From: Bacilli bacterium
Lineage (GTDB): Bacteria > Bacillota_I > Bacilli_A > RF39 > UBA660
DNA length: 23,276 nt
Direction: 5' to 3'
Assembly (NCBI GenBank): GCA_016283075.1
Contig: JAEEMF010000084.1
Coordinates: 1-23,276 of the forward strand
Made by a program: the position numbers and the translations under genes. The notes beneath the pieces are model-generated. The model saw nothing but the letters and a program-made list of their open reading frames with translations. It was not told where the DNA came from and ran no database searches. Shown here piece by piece: positions 22,537 through 23,276 of the stretch; within the stretch, counting starts at the first letter, position 1; each line of letters opens with the position of its first letter.

Positions 22537-23276
22537 TTAAATACCTAGATTTAAATTATCTATGGTATTTCTTACATTTTCTAGATTATTTGGAAACATA
22601 TGAGCATAGGTATCTAGTGTTTCTTTAGTACTAGCATGTCCTAAATATTTAGATACTGTTGTAGGTGGTTGACCTGTGTTTATTAAAAGTGATGCACAAC
22701 TATGCCTAAAAGAGTGTAATGGAATTCTTCTAATATCAGCATTTTCAGCAATTCGCTTATTTATTCTATGCATCATTCCAAATGTTAATGGATCTATTTC
22801 TCCAAATACAAACCATTTATCATTAAATCCATAGTATTTCTTTTTCTCATTATAAAGATTTACTAAATCATTGTATAAGACATCAGTAAGGGGTAATGTC
22901 CTAATACTTTTAGATGTTTTTGGTGGTGTTAATTCATAATACTTCTGACTATCTTTGACACTATTGGCTTGTTTAGTAATAGATACTTGCTTATTTTTCC
23001 AATCTATATCAGACCATTGTAGTCCACGGCATTCACCTCTACGAAGCCCACAATAATATAACATTTCAAACATTGTCTTATCATTTAGACTAGTAGTACC
23101 AGTAATATATTTTTGAAATTCTTCAAAAGTATAAACATCTTTTTCCTCTTTGATTTCATTTGGATCTTTAAAGAATTCTATTTTCTTATAAAATTTCATT
23201 AAATTAATATCATACATTTTCATTCCCCAATTAAGAATAATTTTAAGAAATTTTTGTATATCATTTCTACTAGAAC
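22537..23276 (-). CDS. int: Tyrosine recombinase/integrase, N-terminus beyond the window
   Basis: The minus-strand frame stays open to the window edge: before the Met at 23223 the in-frame residues continue SSRNDIQKFLKIILNWGM, typical of the core-binding domain. So the CDS is partial at its 5' end rather than starting at 23223. The catalytic set is complete: Arg in CGLRRGECRGLQWSDID, Lys in TPPKTSKSIRTLPL, HSFRHSCASLL (His and Arg), LGHAS (His) and the nucleophile Tyr in TLDTYAHMF. This is the phage/Tn916-like integrase class that cuts and joins DNA at attachment sites. It lies at the likely left border of an integrated element that extends to the right; phage versus conjugative element cannot be told from this piece. 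Confidence 0.94.
   Translation of the reverse strand, partial: SSRNDIQKFLKIILNWGMKMYDINLMKFYKKIEFFKDPNEIKEEKDVYTFEEFQKYITGTTSLNDKTMFEMLYYCGLRRGECRGLQWSDIDWKNKQVSITKQANSVKDSQKYYELTPPKTSKSIRTLPLTDVLYNDLVNLYNEKKKYYGFNDKWFVFGEIDPLTFGMMHRINKRIAENADIRRIPLHSFRHSCASLLINTGQPPTTVSKYLGHASTKETLDTYAHMFPNNLENVRNTIDNLNLGI

Noticed and set aside
22359..22628. 89-codon plus-strand frame after recG
   Set aside because: It has no ribosome binding site, runs through a strong terminator and the repeat region, and overlaps the integrase 3' end on the other strand.

Overview
The window is strongly AT-rich bacterial DNA with A/T-ending codons almost throughout. It uses the standard code: TGA ends deoD, prpC and recG, while Trp is TGG. 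Gene content points to a low-GC, walled, anaerobic Firmicutes/Bacilli-type organism, plausibly an uncultured gut lineage. The pointers are pyruvate:ferredoxin oxidoreductase, a PrpC/PASTA-kinase pair, a YmfF/YmfH-like M16 peptidase pair, SecG, and AGGAGG or GGTGA ribosome binding sites. The exact taxon is inference.

Layout, left to right. 1-240 is the end of a Pro/Ala/Glu-rich, C-terminally membrane-anchored protein. 329-3133 is uvrA, without uvrB beside it. 3192-4852 is a deoD-add purine salvage operon. 4912-7453 holds two M16-family subunits, the first lacking the zinc motif and the second keeping it. 7500-9077 is an unrecognised 525-residue protein whose middle resembles the HopA1 effector/lyase family. 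9131-9343 is secG. 9440-14469 is a tightly coupled operon rlmN-prpC-prkC-rsgA-rpe (translation quality, Ser/Thr phospho-signalling, ribosome assembly, pentose phosphate). 14605-15660 is a Fic AMP-transferase-type gene behind its own promoter and inverted-repeat operator; it looks like an accessory insertion. 15729-19127 is nifJ. A compact structured intergenic region follows (19143-19288), then a minus-strand DHH/DHHA1 phosphoesterase divergent from recG (20322-22304).

Downstream of recG a consensus promoter drives a candidate ~100-nt structured small RNA (22336-22440). After it come three direct repeats of AGATACCAA and a minus-strand tyrosine integrase that runs off the right edge, so the right end is probably the left border of an integrated element.

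Most transcription units are bounded by clear intrinsic terminators and start at extended -10 promoters. Four promoters (rlmN, nifJ, the DHH gene, recG) lie only 15-17 nt upstream of the start codon with GGTGA as ribosome binding site, implying very short mRNA leaders. The items most worth follow-up are the HopA1-like protein, the two candidate structured RNAs, the Fic operator and the integrase arm-site repeats. No CRISPR array, rRNA or tRNA was found.
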